64,000 bases of DNA from Aromatoleum anaerobium (GTDB lineage: Bacteria > Pseudomonadota > Gammaproteobacteria > Burkholderiales > Rhodocyclaceae), in assembly GCF_012910705.2 (NCBI RefSeq), contig NZ_WTVG02000035.1, positions 62,001-126,000 of the forward strand, written 5' to 3'. The notes under the pieces are model-generated. The model was not told the origin of the DNA. It saw nothing but the letters and a program-made list of their open reading frames with translations, and did not search any database. The position numbers were made by a program, and so were the translations under genes. Positions 52,346 to 62,371 of the stretch are shown here, in pieces (position 1 is the stretch's first letter; the number at the start of each line of letters is the position of its first letter).

Positions 52346-53683
52346 TCAACGGGCATCGCCGGGACGATCGGCGGTCGCGCCGCGCAGCCAGGCGGTGAAG
52401 CGCCGCGGGAACTCCGGCGCCCGGACGCAGAGAAAAAGTCCCGCCGCCGCGTTGAGCAGCGCCCCGACGAGAATCAGCTGCGGCACCGACAGGCCGGCCG
52501 CGAGCAGCCCCGCGCCCATGCCGGCGGCGACGACCATGAACAGCGCATTGAGGATGTTGAGGCCGGCGATGACGCGCGAGCGGTGAGCGGCCGCGGAACG
52601 GGCCTGGACGAGCGTGTAGAGCGGCACGATGAAGAAACCGCCGAACACGGCGATCAGCAGCAGATCGACCAGCACTCGCCACGTCGCCGCATCGGCGAGC
52701 ACCGCGCCCAGCGGCAGCGGCGCACTGCCTGTCGCGAGCGCCGGGCTCGCCCACCACAGGTCGAACGCGAACAGGCTCAGGCCGATCGAGCCGAAAGGCA
52801 CGAGGCCCGGCTCGAGGTGCTTGCCCGAGAGCCGCTCGCACATCAGCGAACCGATGCCGATACCGACCGAAAACACCGCGAGCAGCAGCGTCACCGCGTG
52901 CTCGTCGCCGCCGAGCACGTCCTTCGCATAGCCGGGGAACTGCGACAGCAGCAGCGCGCCGTAGAACCAGAACCACGAGATTGCGAGCACCGCGAGGAAC
53001 ACGGTACGGTCGCCGCGGGTGAAACGGATGTTGCGCCAGGTTTCGCTCAGCGGGTTCCAGTTGATGCGCAGCCCGGGATCGGCGGCCGGCGCGGTCGGGA
53101 TCGCCCTGCTCGCGGCGTAGCCGAGCACTGCGACCGACAGCGCCGCGACCGACACCCACAGCGCGCCGCCCGGGAGGCTGATCGTCACTCCGCCGGCGAT
53201 CGTCCCGACGAGGATCGCGACGAACGCGCCCGCCTCGACGAGCGCGTTGCCGCCGACCAGTTCGTCCTCGCGCAGATGCACCGGCAGGATCGCGTATTTC
53301 ACCGGCCCGAACAGTGCCGACTGCGCGCCCATCAGGAACAGCGCGCCGAGCATCAGCGCCAGCGAGTCGAGCGCAAACGCCAGCGCCGCGAGCGCCATGA
53401 CGAGGATTTCGAGCAGCTTCGTCCAGCGGATGAGCCGGCTTTTCTCGAACTTGTCGGCGCATTGGCCCGCTGTTGCCGAGAACAGGAAGAACGGCAGGAT
53501 GAAAATCCCGGCAGCGAGGTTCACCAGCACGCCCGGCGCAATCGTCGTGAAACGCGCAGCTTCGAACGTCATCAGCACGACCAGGGCGTTCTTGTACAGG
53601 TTGTCGTTGTACGCGCCGAGAAACTGCGTGATGAAAAACGGCAGGAAGCGCCGTTCGCTCATCAGTCTGAATTGGGAACTCAT
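52346..53683 (-). CDS. LplT-like major facilitator (lysophospholipid transporter type)
   Basis: A 445-residue polytopic protein. The N-terminal FLPFFITQFLGAYNDNLYKN and LPFFLFSATAGQCADKFEKS (loop 2-3 basic motif) resemble LplT, which flips lysophospholipids across the inner membrane. No acyltransferase domain is attached. I use ATG 53683; ATG 53698 is an alternative that adds five residues. Substrate assignment is by family only. Confidence 0.82.
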   Translation of the reverse strand: MSSQFRLMSERRFLPFFITQFLGAYNDNLYKNALVVLMTFEAARFTTIAPGVLVNLAAGIFILPFFLFSATAGQCADKFEKSRLIRWTKLLEILVMALAALAFALDSLALMLGALFLMGAQSALFGPVKYAILPVHLREDELVGGNALVEAGAFVAILVGTIAGGVTISLPGGALWVSVAALSVAVLGYAASRAIPTAPAADPGLRINWNPLSETWRNIRFTRGDRTVFLAVLAISWFWFYGALLLSQFPGYAKDVLGGDEHAVTLLLAVFSVGIGIGSLMCERLSGKHLEPGLVPFGSIGLSLFAFDLWWASPALATGSAPLPLGAVLADAATWRVLVDLLLIAVFGGFFIVPLYTLVQARSAAAHRSRVIAGLNILNALFMVVAAGMGAGLLAAGLSVPQLILVGALLNAAAGLFLCVRAPEFPRRFTAWLRGATADRPGDAR

Positions 53684-54050
53684 GCCGCCCTGCACCATCG
53701 TGAATCCGGAGTGGGCGGATTCTGCCACCGGCGACGTTCGGCGCGGCAACTTTCGGGGGCGCAGGCGGCCGCCGAAAAAAGCTTCATGCGCCGCAGAATT
53801 ACCGCCTGAACAGTATGACATTGCCACTGAACATACTGGCAATCCCCTATAAAACCCCGGGATGAGCGTGACAATCCATTTCACCCCTTGACCGCGCGTC
53901 CGTTTTTCACCAGACTGCGCGTGCGCATCTGCAATCGCGTGGTTTTTCGTGCTCGACGGCCTTTGGGTACTCAGTTCGTCTTTCCCCGATCTCGATTGCC
54001 GCACTTCCGGGCAAACGCCCTTCATTAACTTTGATTTGGGATTTTTCGAA
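53684..54050. other. Divergent intergenic region between the LplT-like gene and cspA
   Basis: No gene was found. It should hold the promoters of both genes and the long cspA leader. Two inverted repeats interlock: CAGTATG (53811-53817) with CATACTG (53832-53838), and TTGCCA (53821-53826) with TGGCAA (53837-53842). Only one can form at a time. TATAAA occurs at 53848-53853, but no well-spaced -35 was identified. Confidence 0.5.
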
Positions 54051-54254
54051 ATGGCAACTGGTACTGTTAAGTGGTTCAATGACTCCAAGGGCTTCGGTTT
54101 CATCACCCCGGACAACGGCGGCGAAGATCTGTTCGCACACTTCTCCGCGATCCAGGGCTCGGGCTTCAAGAGCCTGACCGAAGGTCAGAAAGTTCAGTAC
54201 GACGAGACGTCGGGCCCGAAGGGCAAGCAGGCAGGCAACATCCGCCCGCTCTGA
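54051..54254 (+). CDS. cspA: Cold-shock protein CspA family
   Basis: RNA chaperone of 67 residues with the cold-shock fold. RNP1 is KGFGFITP and RNP2 is [16 protein letters not shown] and [10 protein letters not shown] are typical. The leader is long and unstructured in my reading, as for many csp genes, so post-transcriptional control is plausible. A strong terminator follows. Confidence 0.95.
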   Translation: MATGTVKWFNDSKGFGFITPDNGGEDLFAHFSAIQGSGFKSLTEGQKVQYDETSGPKGKQAGNIRPL

Positions 54255-54313
54255 TTCTCGATTCGATCTCGCGCGCAGCCGTCCGCTAAACCGCACGGCC
54301 TGCGCAACGAGCC

Positions 54314-54336
54314 AAAGCCCGGCATTGCCGGGCTTT
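54314..54336 (+). terminator. Intrinsic terminator after cspA
   Basis: The 10-bp stem AAAGCCCGGC / GCCGGGCTTT with a 3-base loop is followed by TTGCTTTT. It lies 60 bases past the cspA stop. Confidence 0.85.
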
Positions 54337-54365
54337 TTGCTTTTGCGGGTCCGGACCCCCGCCGC

Positions 54366-55628
54366 TCACCCGTAGCGGCGTGCGGCCTCGACCGCGAGCC
54401 CGCTGCCGATGCTGCCGTAAAGGTCCCCTTCGACGCTGCGCGCGGCAGGCAGCTCAGCCGCGATGCGCGCGCGCAGCTGCGCGACGCCGCTCGCGCCGCC
54501 CGTGAAATAGATCGTATCGACACGCTCGCGCGCGACCCCCGCATCGGTCAGCAGCCCCGCCACCGCCGCTGCGACTCGCTCGACGAGCGCCATCGTCGCG
54601 CGGGCGAAAGCTTCGCGGCCGATCTCGTGCACGAGCCCGGCTTCGAGCCGGTCGAGCTGCAGCGCCGTGGCCGGCGCCTGCGACAGCTCGATCTTCGCCT
54701 GCTCGACCTGCAGCGCGAGCCAGTGCCCTTCGCGCCGACTGACGAGCCGCGACAGGCGATCGAGTTCCGTGCGTGCGCTCGCATCGCGGTAGATGTGCTG
54801 CAGGCCGGCCCACGCCTGCCGCGTGTAGGCGAAATTGATCGTGTGCCAGGTCGCGAGCTGGAAGAACAGGCTCGACGGCACTTCAGCGCCGTTCTTCATC
54901 CGGCCACGATAGCCGAGCAGCGGCATCACACATTCCAGGCTCAGCGCGCGGTCGAAATCGGTGCCCCCAACGTGCACACCGGCATTGCCGAGCAGATCCT
55001 CGCGGCGATCGTCGCGGCCGGCGCGCGCCGGCGACAGCCGCACGAGCGAGAAGTCCGCGGTGCCCCCGCCGATGTCGGCGATCAACACCAGCTCCTCGCG
55101 CGCGAGGCCGGTCTCGTAGTGCAGCGCCGCGCCGATCGGCTCGAACTGGAAGCTGACGTCGCGAAAACCCGCCTGCTGTGCGATCGCCTCGAGTGTGTCC
55201 TGCGCCTTGCGGTCGGCGCGCTCGTCGTCGTCGACGAAATGCACCGGCCGGCCGAACACGGCCTGCGTGAAGCTTCGTCCCGCTGCCGCTTCGGCGCGCG
55301 CCTTCAGTTCGCCGATGAAGCTCGCGAGGAGATCGCGGAACGGCAACGCGCGCCCGTGCACTTCGGTCTGGCCGTCCATCAGGCTGCTGCCCAGAAGGCT
55401 CTTCAGCGAGCGCATCAGGCGGCCTTCGTAGCCTTCGAGGTATTCGGCGAGCGCGGCGCGGCCATAGCACGTCGTCTCCTCGTCGGCATTGAAGAACACC
55501 GCGGACGGCAGCGTCCGCTTGTCGCCCTCGAGTTCGAGCGGCGCCGGGACGCTGGGCCGCAGCCAGCCGACCGTGGAGTTGGAGGTGCCGAAATCGACGC
55601 CGCAGGCCCGTGCGGAGGTCTTGCCCAT
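54366..55628 (-). CDS. yegD: Hsp70-like chaperone, YegD family
   Basis: A 420-residue actin-fold ATPase related to DnaK but lacking the substrate-binding domain. It has VDFGTSNSTVGW (phosphate 1), VFGRPVHFVDDD, IADIGGGTADFSLVRL (phosphate 2) and IYFTGGASGVAQLRA (adenosine). Length is near YegD (about 450). The cellular partner is unknown. The start is ATG 55628; downstream of it is the cspA terminator. Confidence 0.9.
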   Translation of the reverse strand: MGKTSARACGVDFGTSNSTVGWLRPSVPAPLELEGDKRTLPSAVFFNADEETTCYGRAALAEYLEGYEGRLMRSLKSLLGSSLMDGQTEVHGRALPFRDLLASFIGELKARAEAAAGRSFTQAVFGRPVHFVDDDERADRKAQDTLEAIAQQAGFRDVSFQFEPIGAALHYETGLAREELVLIADIGGGTADFSLVRLSPARAGRDDRREDLLGNAGVHVGGTDFDRALSLECVMPLLGYRGRMKNGAEVPSSLFFQLATWHTINFAYTRQAWAGLQHIYRDASARTELDRLSRLVSRREGHWLALQVEQAKIELSQAPATALQLDRLEAGLVHEIGREAFARATMALVERVAAAVAGLLTDAGVARERVDTIYFTGGASGVAQLRARIAAELPAARSVEGDLYGSIGSGLAVEAARRYG

Positions 55629-55654
55629 AAGCGGATGCAGCCGGTCGGGAAAGG

Positions 55655-55762
55655 GGCGCAATGCTACGCCACGGCGGCGCACCGCGCGAGCGCATTCCAG
55701 ACCACAGGACGACCCACCCATGTATGGCGCAATGCTACGCCACGGCGGCGCACCGCGCGAGC
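55655..55762. repeat. 37-base direct repeat pair upstream of the yegD-like gene
   Basis: Copies at 55655-55691 and 55726-55762 are identical over 37 bases, each starting GGCGCAATGCTACGCCACGG and 71 bases apart. They lie between the yegD-like gene and purU. They are not a CRISPR (only two copies). No gene is carried. Confidence 0.85.
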
Positions 55763-55781
55763 CTCACGGCGGCCCGCTGGC

Positions 55782-55844
55782 GGTCAGTGGTCAGTGGTCA
55801 GTGGTCAGTGGTCAGTGGTCAGCGGTCAGCGGTCAGCGGTCAGC
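55782..55844. repeat. Nine-unit heptamer tandem repeat GGTCAGT/GGTCAGC overlapping the purU stop
   Basis: Nine adjacent 7-base units: five GGTCAGT and four GGTCAGC. On the purU strand they read TGACCRC, and the first supplies the purU TGA stop (55840-55842). The period of seven puts TGA in all three frames. The array may expand or shrink. Confidence 0.9.
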
Positions 55845-56715
55845 GGAACACGATCGTCTTGTTGCGATGCACCAGCACACGGCCCTCGAGGTGGTAGCGC
55901 AGGCCGCGCGCAAGGACCATCTTTTCGATGTCCTTGCCGTAGCGGACCATGTCCTCGACCGAATCGGAATGGTCGATGCGGATCACGTCCTGGTCGATGA
56001 TCGGCCCCTGGTCGAGGTCCGCAGTCACGTAGTGGCAGGTTGCGCCGATCAGCTTGACGCCTTTCGCCCACGCCTGGTGGTACGGTTTCGCGCCGACGAA
56101 GCTCGGCAGGAAACTGTGGTGGATGTTGATAATGCGCCCGGCGTACGCCGCGCACAGCTGCGGCGACAGCACCTGCATGTAGCGCGCGAGCACCATCGTC
56201 TCGCCGCGCACTTCCTCGAAGATGCGCCCCACTTCGGCGTAGGCCTGCGCCTTGTTGTCGGCGTTCACCGGCACGTGGTGGAACGGGATGCCGTGCCACT
56301 CGACGAGGCCGCGGAACGTGTCGTGATTCGAGATCACGCAGGGGATCTCGATGTCCAGCTCTTTCGACTGCCAGCGCGCGAGCAGGTCGTAGAGGCAGTG
56401 CTCCTGCTTCGACACCAGCACGACGACGCGCTTCTTGACCGCCGAATCGGTGATCGTCCAATCCATCTCGAGCTCGTCGGCGAGCGGGCGGAAACGCTCG
56501 CGGAACTCGGCGAGGTGAAACGGCAGCGACGAGGCCCTGATCTCGATGCGCATGAAGTAGCGCCCGAGCGCCTCGCCGTCGGCAGGAGGCTCGGCGTGCA
56601 GCGAAGTCTCGAGGATCCAGCCGCGATGCTCGGCAATGAAGCCCGACACCCGCGCGACGAGGCCGACGCGGTCGGGGCAGGACGCGGACAGCGTGAAACG
56701 GCGGTCGCGGTGCAT
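55840..56715 (-). CDS. purU: Formyltetrahydrofolate deformylase
   Basis: Hydrolyses 10-formyl-THF to formate and THF, supplying formate for purine synthesis. The 291 residues have an N-terminal ACT domain (LSASCPDRVGLVARVSGFIAEH). The formyltransferase fold follows, with INIHHSFLPSFVGAKPYHQA (about residue 205), VKLIGATCHYV and DLDQGPIIDQDV. The stop codon lies within a heptamer repeat. It is 12 bases from thrH, so the two are cotranscribed. Confidence 0.94.
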   Translation of the reverse strand: MHRDRRFTLSASCPDRVGLVARVSGFIAEHRGWILETSLHAEPPADGEALGRYFMRIEIRASSLPFHLAEFRERFRPLADELEMDWTITDSAVKKRVVVLVSKQEHCLYDLLARWQSKELDIEIPCVISNHDTFRGLVEWHGIPFHHVPVNADNKAQAYAEVGRIFEEVRGETMVLARYMQVLSPQLCAAYAGRIINIHHSFLPSFVGAKPYHQAWAKGVKLIGATCHYVTADLDQGPIIDQDVIRIDHSDSVEDMVRYGKDIEKMVLARGLRYHLEGRVLVHRNKTIVFR

Positions 56716-56727
56716 GGCAGCTTCCGG

Positions 56728-57339
56728 TCAGGCGACGCGGGCGAAAGCCTTGTCGATCTCGCGGCGCAGCTCGGCGTAGTTGCGCGTCACCGGGAACTGC
56801 GGGAATTCGCGGATGACGTTTTCCGGCGGATGGAACAGGATGCCGCCGTGCGCCTCGCCGAGCATCGCGGTGTCGTTGTACGAGTCGCCGGCCGCGACCA
56901 CCGTCAGGTTCAGCTCCTTGAAGCGCTTGACTGCCTCGCGCTTCTGGTCCGGCATGCGCAGGTGGTAGTTCACGAGCACGCCGTTCGCATCGGCTTCGAG
57001 GCGATGGCACAGCAGCGTCGGCCAGCCGAGCTGCTTCATCAGCGGCTTGGCGAATTCCTGGAACGTGTCGGACAGGATCACGACCTGGTAGCGCTCGCGC
57101 AGTTCGTCGAGGAACTCGCGCGCGCCGGCCATCGGCCCCATGCTGGAGATGACTTCCTGGATGTCCGGCAGGCCGAGCTTGCGCTCGGCGAGAATGTTCA
57201 GCCGGTACTTCATCAGCGTATCGTAGTCCGGCTCGTCGCGGGTCGTGCGACGCAGCTCGGGGATGCCGGTACGCTCGGCGAATTCGATCCAGATTTCGGG
57301 GACCAGCACACCTTCGAGGTCGAGACAGACGATCTGCAC
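56728..57339 (-). CDS. thrH: Phosphoserine phosphatase / homoserine phosphotransferase ThrH
   Basis: HAD-superfamily enzyme of 203 residues. Motif I is VCLDLEGVLVPEIW, motif II VVILSDTF, and motif III-IV AAGDSYNDTAMLGEA. ThrH can move phosphate from phosphoserine to homoserine. I start at GTG 57339, preceded by AGGAT 7 bases upstream, which gives the normal ThrH N-terminus; TTG 57360 would add seven residues. It precedes purU in the transcript. Confidence 0.87.
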   Translation of the reverse strand: MQIVCLDLEGVLVPEIWIEFAERTGIPELRRTTRDEPDYDTLMKYRLNILAERKLGLPDIQEVISSMGPMAGAREFLDELRERYQVVILSDTFQEFAKPLMKQLGWPTLLCHRLEADANGVLVNYHLRMPDQKREAVKRFKELNLTVVAAGDSYNDTAMLGEAHGGILFHPPENVIREFPQFPVTRNYAELRREIDKAFARVA

Positions 57340-57415
57340 GGCGATATCCTGTAGCGGCAAGGGGAAAGCCGCGATTCTAGCAGCGGCGCGGACTGCCTGC
57401 CGGCGAATCCGGACC

Positions 57416-58657
57416 TCAGCCCGCGAGCAGGTTGCGCACGACGAGGCCCTGTGCGGCGAAGTGCCTCAGCAGCGCGTGCTGGTGCTCGGCATCGCGCGTC
57501 TCGATCTGCAGGATCACTTCGGTCATGCCGACCGCGACGTGCAGTTCGCCGCGGCGGTGTTCGACATGCCGCACGTTCATGCCGAGCTCGGCGACGGTCT
57601 TCAGCAGCGCGAGCAACTGGCCCGGCGCATCGGAAATCATCACCGCGACGCTCATCAGCCGCCCGCTCGACGCGAGGCCGTAGTCGATCGAACGGCCGAC
57701 GAGCGTCATATCGACGTTGCCGCCCGAGATCACGACCACCGCGCGGTCGTCGGGCGCGAGGCGGACCTTGCGCTGCAGCAGCGCTGCGAGCCCGACCACG
57801 CCCGCGCCCTCGCCGATCGTGCGTGTGCGTTCGAGCAGCGTGACGATCGCCTCGGCGATCGCGTTGTCATCGACGGTGACGATGTCGTCGACGTGGCTCG
57901 TGATCACCTGCCGCGTCAGCATTCCCGGGCGCTTCACCTTGATGCCATCGGCGATCGTGTGCGCGTCCGGCCGCACCGCTTCGAGCGTGCCATCGTGCAG
58001 GAAATGCCGCCACGGCGCGACCGCGTCGGTCTGCACGCCAACGACGCGGATCGCCGGATTCTGCAGCTTCAGCGCCAGCGCGACGCCCGAAATCAGCCCG
58101 CCGCCGCCGAGCGGCACGATCGCGACGGTCATGTCCGGCGCGTCTTCGAGCATCTCCAGGCCGCAGCTCGCCTGGCCGGCGATCACGTCCCAGTCGTCAT
58201 ACGGGTGGATCAGCGCGAGCCCTTCGCCGTCAGCGAGCCGGCGCGCCTCGTCGCTGGCGGCTTCGAGCGTGTCGCCGACGAGTCGCACGTCGGCGCCGAG
58301 CTTGCGGCACGCCTGGATCTTCGTCAGCGGTGCGTTCGCCGGCATCACGACGACCGCGGAGAGGCCGGCCCGCGCCGCCGCCCGTGCAACGCCCTGCGCG
58401 TGGTTGCCGGCCGACGCCGCGACGACGCCGGCCGGCCGGGCCCCGCCTTCCAGCAGGCGGCCGATCTTGTGCGTCGCGCCGCGCAGCTTGAACGAGCCGG
58501 TGCGCTGCATGTTTTCGAGCTTCAGTTGCAGCGGCACGCCGAGCTCGTCGGACAGCGCGTCGTTCTGCCACTGCCCGGTGCGGACGACCGCGTCGCGGAT
58601 GCGTTCGCGCGCAGCGACGAGATCGGGCAGTGCGAGCGGCACCGGGATGGACGACAT
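57416..58657 (-). CDS. ilvA: Threonine ammonia-lyase with C-terminal ACT domain
   Basis: PLP enzyme converting threonine to 2-oxobutanoate. The 413 residues contain the PLP-lysine motif TGSFKLRGATHKI (about residue 50), SAGNHAQGVA, and the glycine loop PLGGGGLISG. The C-terminal regulatory ACT-like domain is short (about 335-413), as in the catabolic or short IlvA form. GGAG lies before ATG 58657. It follows thrH by 76 bases on the opposite side in transcription order. Confidence 0.92.
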   Translation of the reverse strand: MSSIPVPLALPDLVAARERIRDAVVRTGQWQNDALSDELGVPLQLKLENMQRTGSFKLRGATHKIGRLLEGGARPAGVVAASAGNHAQGVARAAARAGLSAVVVMPANAPLTKIQACRKLGADVRLVGDTLEAASDEARRLADGEGLALIHPYDDWDVIAGQASCGLEMLEDAPDMTVAIVPLGGGGLISGVALALKLQNPAIRVVGVQTDAVAPWRHFLHDGTLEAVRPDAHTIADGIKVKRPGMLTRQVITSHVDDIVTVDDNAIAEAIVTLLERTRTIGEGAGVVGLAALLQRKVRLAPDDRAVVVISGGNVDMTLVGRSIDYGLASSGRLMSVAVMISDAPGQLLALLKTVAELGMNVRHVEHRRGELHVAVGMTEVILQIETRDAEHQHALLRHFAAQGLVVRNLLAG

Positions 58658-58855
58658 GTCGATTCTCCGCAACCCGCCCGGAACGGGCGTTCGAATCGTT
58701 ACTGTATGCGCAAAGCGGCGGCGCGGGCAGATGCCGGGGGCGTTGCCAACGCGCCCGGCGTGGCGCTCAGAGTCTGCGAATAGCTCTGCTGCGCGGGCCG
58801 ATTGGTATGCATGCTTGAGCCGGCACCTCGAATTGCGTAGATACTGTTATCCGAG

Positions 58856-60247
<1,392 letters not shown>

Positions 60248-60268
60248 TTACCTCAGCACAGCTGCAAT

Positions 60269-60661
60269 TTAATTAAATTTAGGCGCAACCATACTGTGGC
60301 AGCGAATGTAAGCTGCGGTCTCTGCCAACTCTTTTTGAAGTTTATATTCGCTGGCATAAAGCCCATGATCTTTGGTGGCACTAGCAAAGTGCAGTATTGC
60401 CGCCTCAGCCGCAGCCAACATCAAAAGCCCCGTACCTTTATCCATCTGTTTAGCTTTGCTTATCAATTCACTTACATTTCCCTGCCGAACCATCTCCTCG
60501 AAGACTTTAGCACCGAATTTTCCTACGCTCTCGCACATAGAATCTATTTGCTGTTTAGATTTAGCATTTACAGTAACTTTCGTGTCCGCTGGTACTGCAA
60601 CTGCAACAGAGGCGACTGCAACAGAGGCGATTGCAGATAATTTTACAAACGTCTTAAACAT
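60269..60661 (-). CDS. Small predicted exported protein of unknown function
   Basis: A 130-residue protein in AT-richer sequence than its neighbours. It has a signal peptide (FVKLSAIASVAVASVAVAV, cleavage near residue 25) whose core includes the five-residue unit SVAVA twice, coded by a 15-base tandem repeat. The mature part is helical and Lys/Ala-rich, with KQQIDSMCESVGKFGAKVFE, and has two cysteines. No family is recognised. The start at ATG 60661 has only a weak AAAGAG site. Confidence 0.7.
   Translation of the reverse strand: MFKTFVKLSAIASVAVASVAVAVPADTKVTVNAKSKQQIDSMCESVGKFGAKVFEEMVRQGNVSELISKAKQMDKGTGLLMLAAAEAAILHFASATKDHGLYASEYKLQKELAETAAYIRCHSMVAPKFN
60601..60630 (-). repeat. 15-base tandem repeat inside a signal-peptide region
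   Basis: CTGCAACAGAGGCGA occurs twice in tandem (60601-60615 and 60616-60630) within the gene at 60269-60661. The unit length is a multiple of three, so copy number would change the signal peptide by five residues without shifting frame. Confidence 0.85.
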
Positions 60662-60730
60662 TTTTCTAAATCTCTTTGAACAATTGCAAATTATCGGCAG
60701 CCGGGTGATACCTCCCGGAAACCAGCCCAA

Positions 60731-61210
60731 TCAGTTCCGGGAACACACCCGCTGAACATCTTCGCTGCGGTACTCGGACAGCCACCGTTGAACCTGCCCA
60801 AGGTCTGACGTGGCAGCAACCCGATCATCCATGGTTTGTGCAGAATTGACCTTGCGTTCGTGATAGCGGCGATCTTTGCACAATTCGACTAGATCGCACT
60901 CACGGTCTCCCTGCCTGCCATCAGCCTTTCGAATCGAACAATCAGGATTAGCCGGGACAGCGGTAACAGCAGCCGTCCGTGAATCGGTTTTATTTCTCGG
61001 AGCCATCACTGATGCCACGATACCGATTACCCCAAGAATAATGATGTACTTCATCCAATTTTTCGACCCGCCAGCTTTCGCCGTTTCATTGGCTGTTGCT
61101 GGCTGCTTCACTTTAGGCTGCACTGCCGGTTTCGACGTTCCGCAATGCGGGCACGTCTTGGCTTCCGTACTGACCTCTTTCCCGCATTCCCTGCAAGCGA
61201 CAAGCGCCAT
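60731..61210 (-). CDS. Zinc-ribbon membrane protein of unknown function
   Basis: A 159-residue protein beginning with a four-cysteine zinc ribbon (C6, C9, C20, C23 in the pattern CRECG...CPHCG). A linker and one hydrophobic helix (about residues 53-70, MKYIIILGVIGIVASVM) follow. A soluble C-terminal part has three cysteines (PDCSIRK, ECDLVELC), ending VQRVCSRN. No known function. It sits upstream of the 130-residue protein (69-base gap) and may be cotranscribed. Confidence 0.75.
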   Translation of the reverse strand: MALVACRECGKEVSTEAKTCPHCGTSKPAVQPKVKQPATANETAKAGGSKNWMKYIIILGVIGIVASVMAPRNKTDSRTAAVTAVPANPDCSIRKADGRQGDRECDLVELCKDRRYHERKVNSAQTMDDRVAATSDLGQVQRWLSEYRSEDVQRVCSRN

Positions 61211-61565
61211 AGCTGATCCACTTATGAAAATTGCACATTTTGCCCAGTATTTTATGAAGACGAAAGCAGGAGCGACTGGGAACCTTGCGGCTTTTCATAG
61301 CAAGCAAGCGTTTTGGAACCAGATCAGGCATTTGGGCGGGAACACGGGGTCAGATCTTGCAACGCAGCCTCACCCCTCCCCGGATTGTTCGTTAGGGTCG
61401 CCGTGTCGGCGATGCCGCCGGACACCGCTCGCAGCGATTTCTTCACACCCTCGTAGAGCCTGTTCACCATCTCCGTAGCAGCAGAGCCAGGAAAGCCAAG
61501 TGGATGAACTGCGTTTTTCGTTTTATTCTCCCGTATCCCCTCGCTTTACTGGATGGAGCATTGCG
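61211..61565. other. Intergenic region of mixed origin
   Basis: No convincing gene. Bases 61211-61340 are AT-richer and belong to the islet. The rest is GC-rich. A short frame on the minus strand (61324-61472) would give 48 residues beginning MVNRLYEGVKKSLRAV, with no known motif or ribosome binding site. It may be a remnant of a lost gene. Confidence 0.45.
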
Positions 61566-62237
61566 ATGACTGAAGCATGCCTTTCGCCGACCGCGCTGAT
61601 CGACAGCGACCACCCCGAAGTCCTTGCCTTCGCGCGGAAACACTGCCGCGGCAACGACGTCCGCGAGCGCGCGGTGTCGCTGTATTACGCCGTGCGCGAC
61701 GACTTCCGTTACGACCCCTATCGCATCGACCTGTCGGAAACCGGGATGAAGGCGAGCAGCGTCATCGCCAGCGGCGCGGGCTGGTGCGTGCCGAAAGCGA
61801 CGCTACTGGCCGCGGTGTGCCGCGCGGCGGGAATTCCGGCGCGGCCCGGTTACGCCGACGTACGCAACCACCTCAGCACCGCACGCATGCGCGAGACGTT
61901 CGGCGCGGACCTGTACCGGTGGCACGGCTACACCGAAATCCTCATCGACGGATCCTGGTACAAGGCCACCCCGGCATTCAACCTCGCGCTGTGCGAGCGG
62001 TTCGGGTTGCTGCCGCTGGAATTCGATGGCCGCAGCGACTCGATTTATCATCCGTTCGACCGCAGCGGCAATCAGCACATGGAATACGTGCACCAGCGCG
62101 GCCACTACGCCGACGTGCCGCTGTCGCTGATCGCCGACGATTTCCGCACGCATTACCCCGTTTGGCTCGAACAGGCCGAGCAGCTGAGGGCGGCGGATTT
62201 CCTCGCGGATGTGGAAAGGGAAAACCAGCCCGCGTAG
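61566..62237 (+). CDS. Cytoplasmic transglutaminase-like protein
   Basis: A 223-residue transglutaminase-like cysteine protein with no signal peptide. The catalytic Cys is in GAGWCVPKATLLAAV (about residue 76), the His in YRWHGYTEILI, and the Asp/Asn position follows in YKATPAFN. Family members may act as amidases or peptidases. I start it at ATG 61566; an earlier in-frame ATG at 61500 gives an unlikely N-terminus. It is smaller than, and clearly different from, the Tat-exported one at 50.3 kb. Confidence 0.82.
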   Translation: MTEACLSPTALIDSDHPEVLAFARKHCRGNDVRERAVSLYYAVRDDFRYDPYRIDLSETGMKASSVIASGAGWCVPKATLLAAVCRAAGIPARPGYADVRNHLSTARMRETFGADLYRWHGYTEILIDGSWYKATPAFNLALCERFGLLPLEFDGRSDSIYHPFDRSGNQHMEYVHQRGHYADVPLSLIADDFRTHYPVWLEQAEQLRAADFLADVERENQPA

Positions 62238-62371
62238 CGCGGGAAACCGGGGACGCTATTCGCGCTGTCGAGGTAAGAAGCAGGGCAATCACACGAATCC
62301 CGCCGTCGCAGACCCGCCGAAATGGTCGTTCACAATCAGGGAGTTGCGAAGGCGCTGTTCACACCGTCTCC

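Noticed and set aside
55782-55844. CRISPR array
   Set aside because: The units are 7 bases with no spacers. It is a tandem repeat.
61324-61472. 48-residue gene on the minus strand
   Set aside because: No ribosome binding site, no family motif, and placed in mixed-origin sequence. Kept only as a remark.
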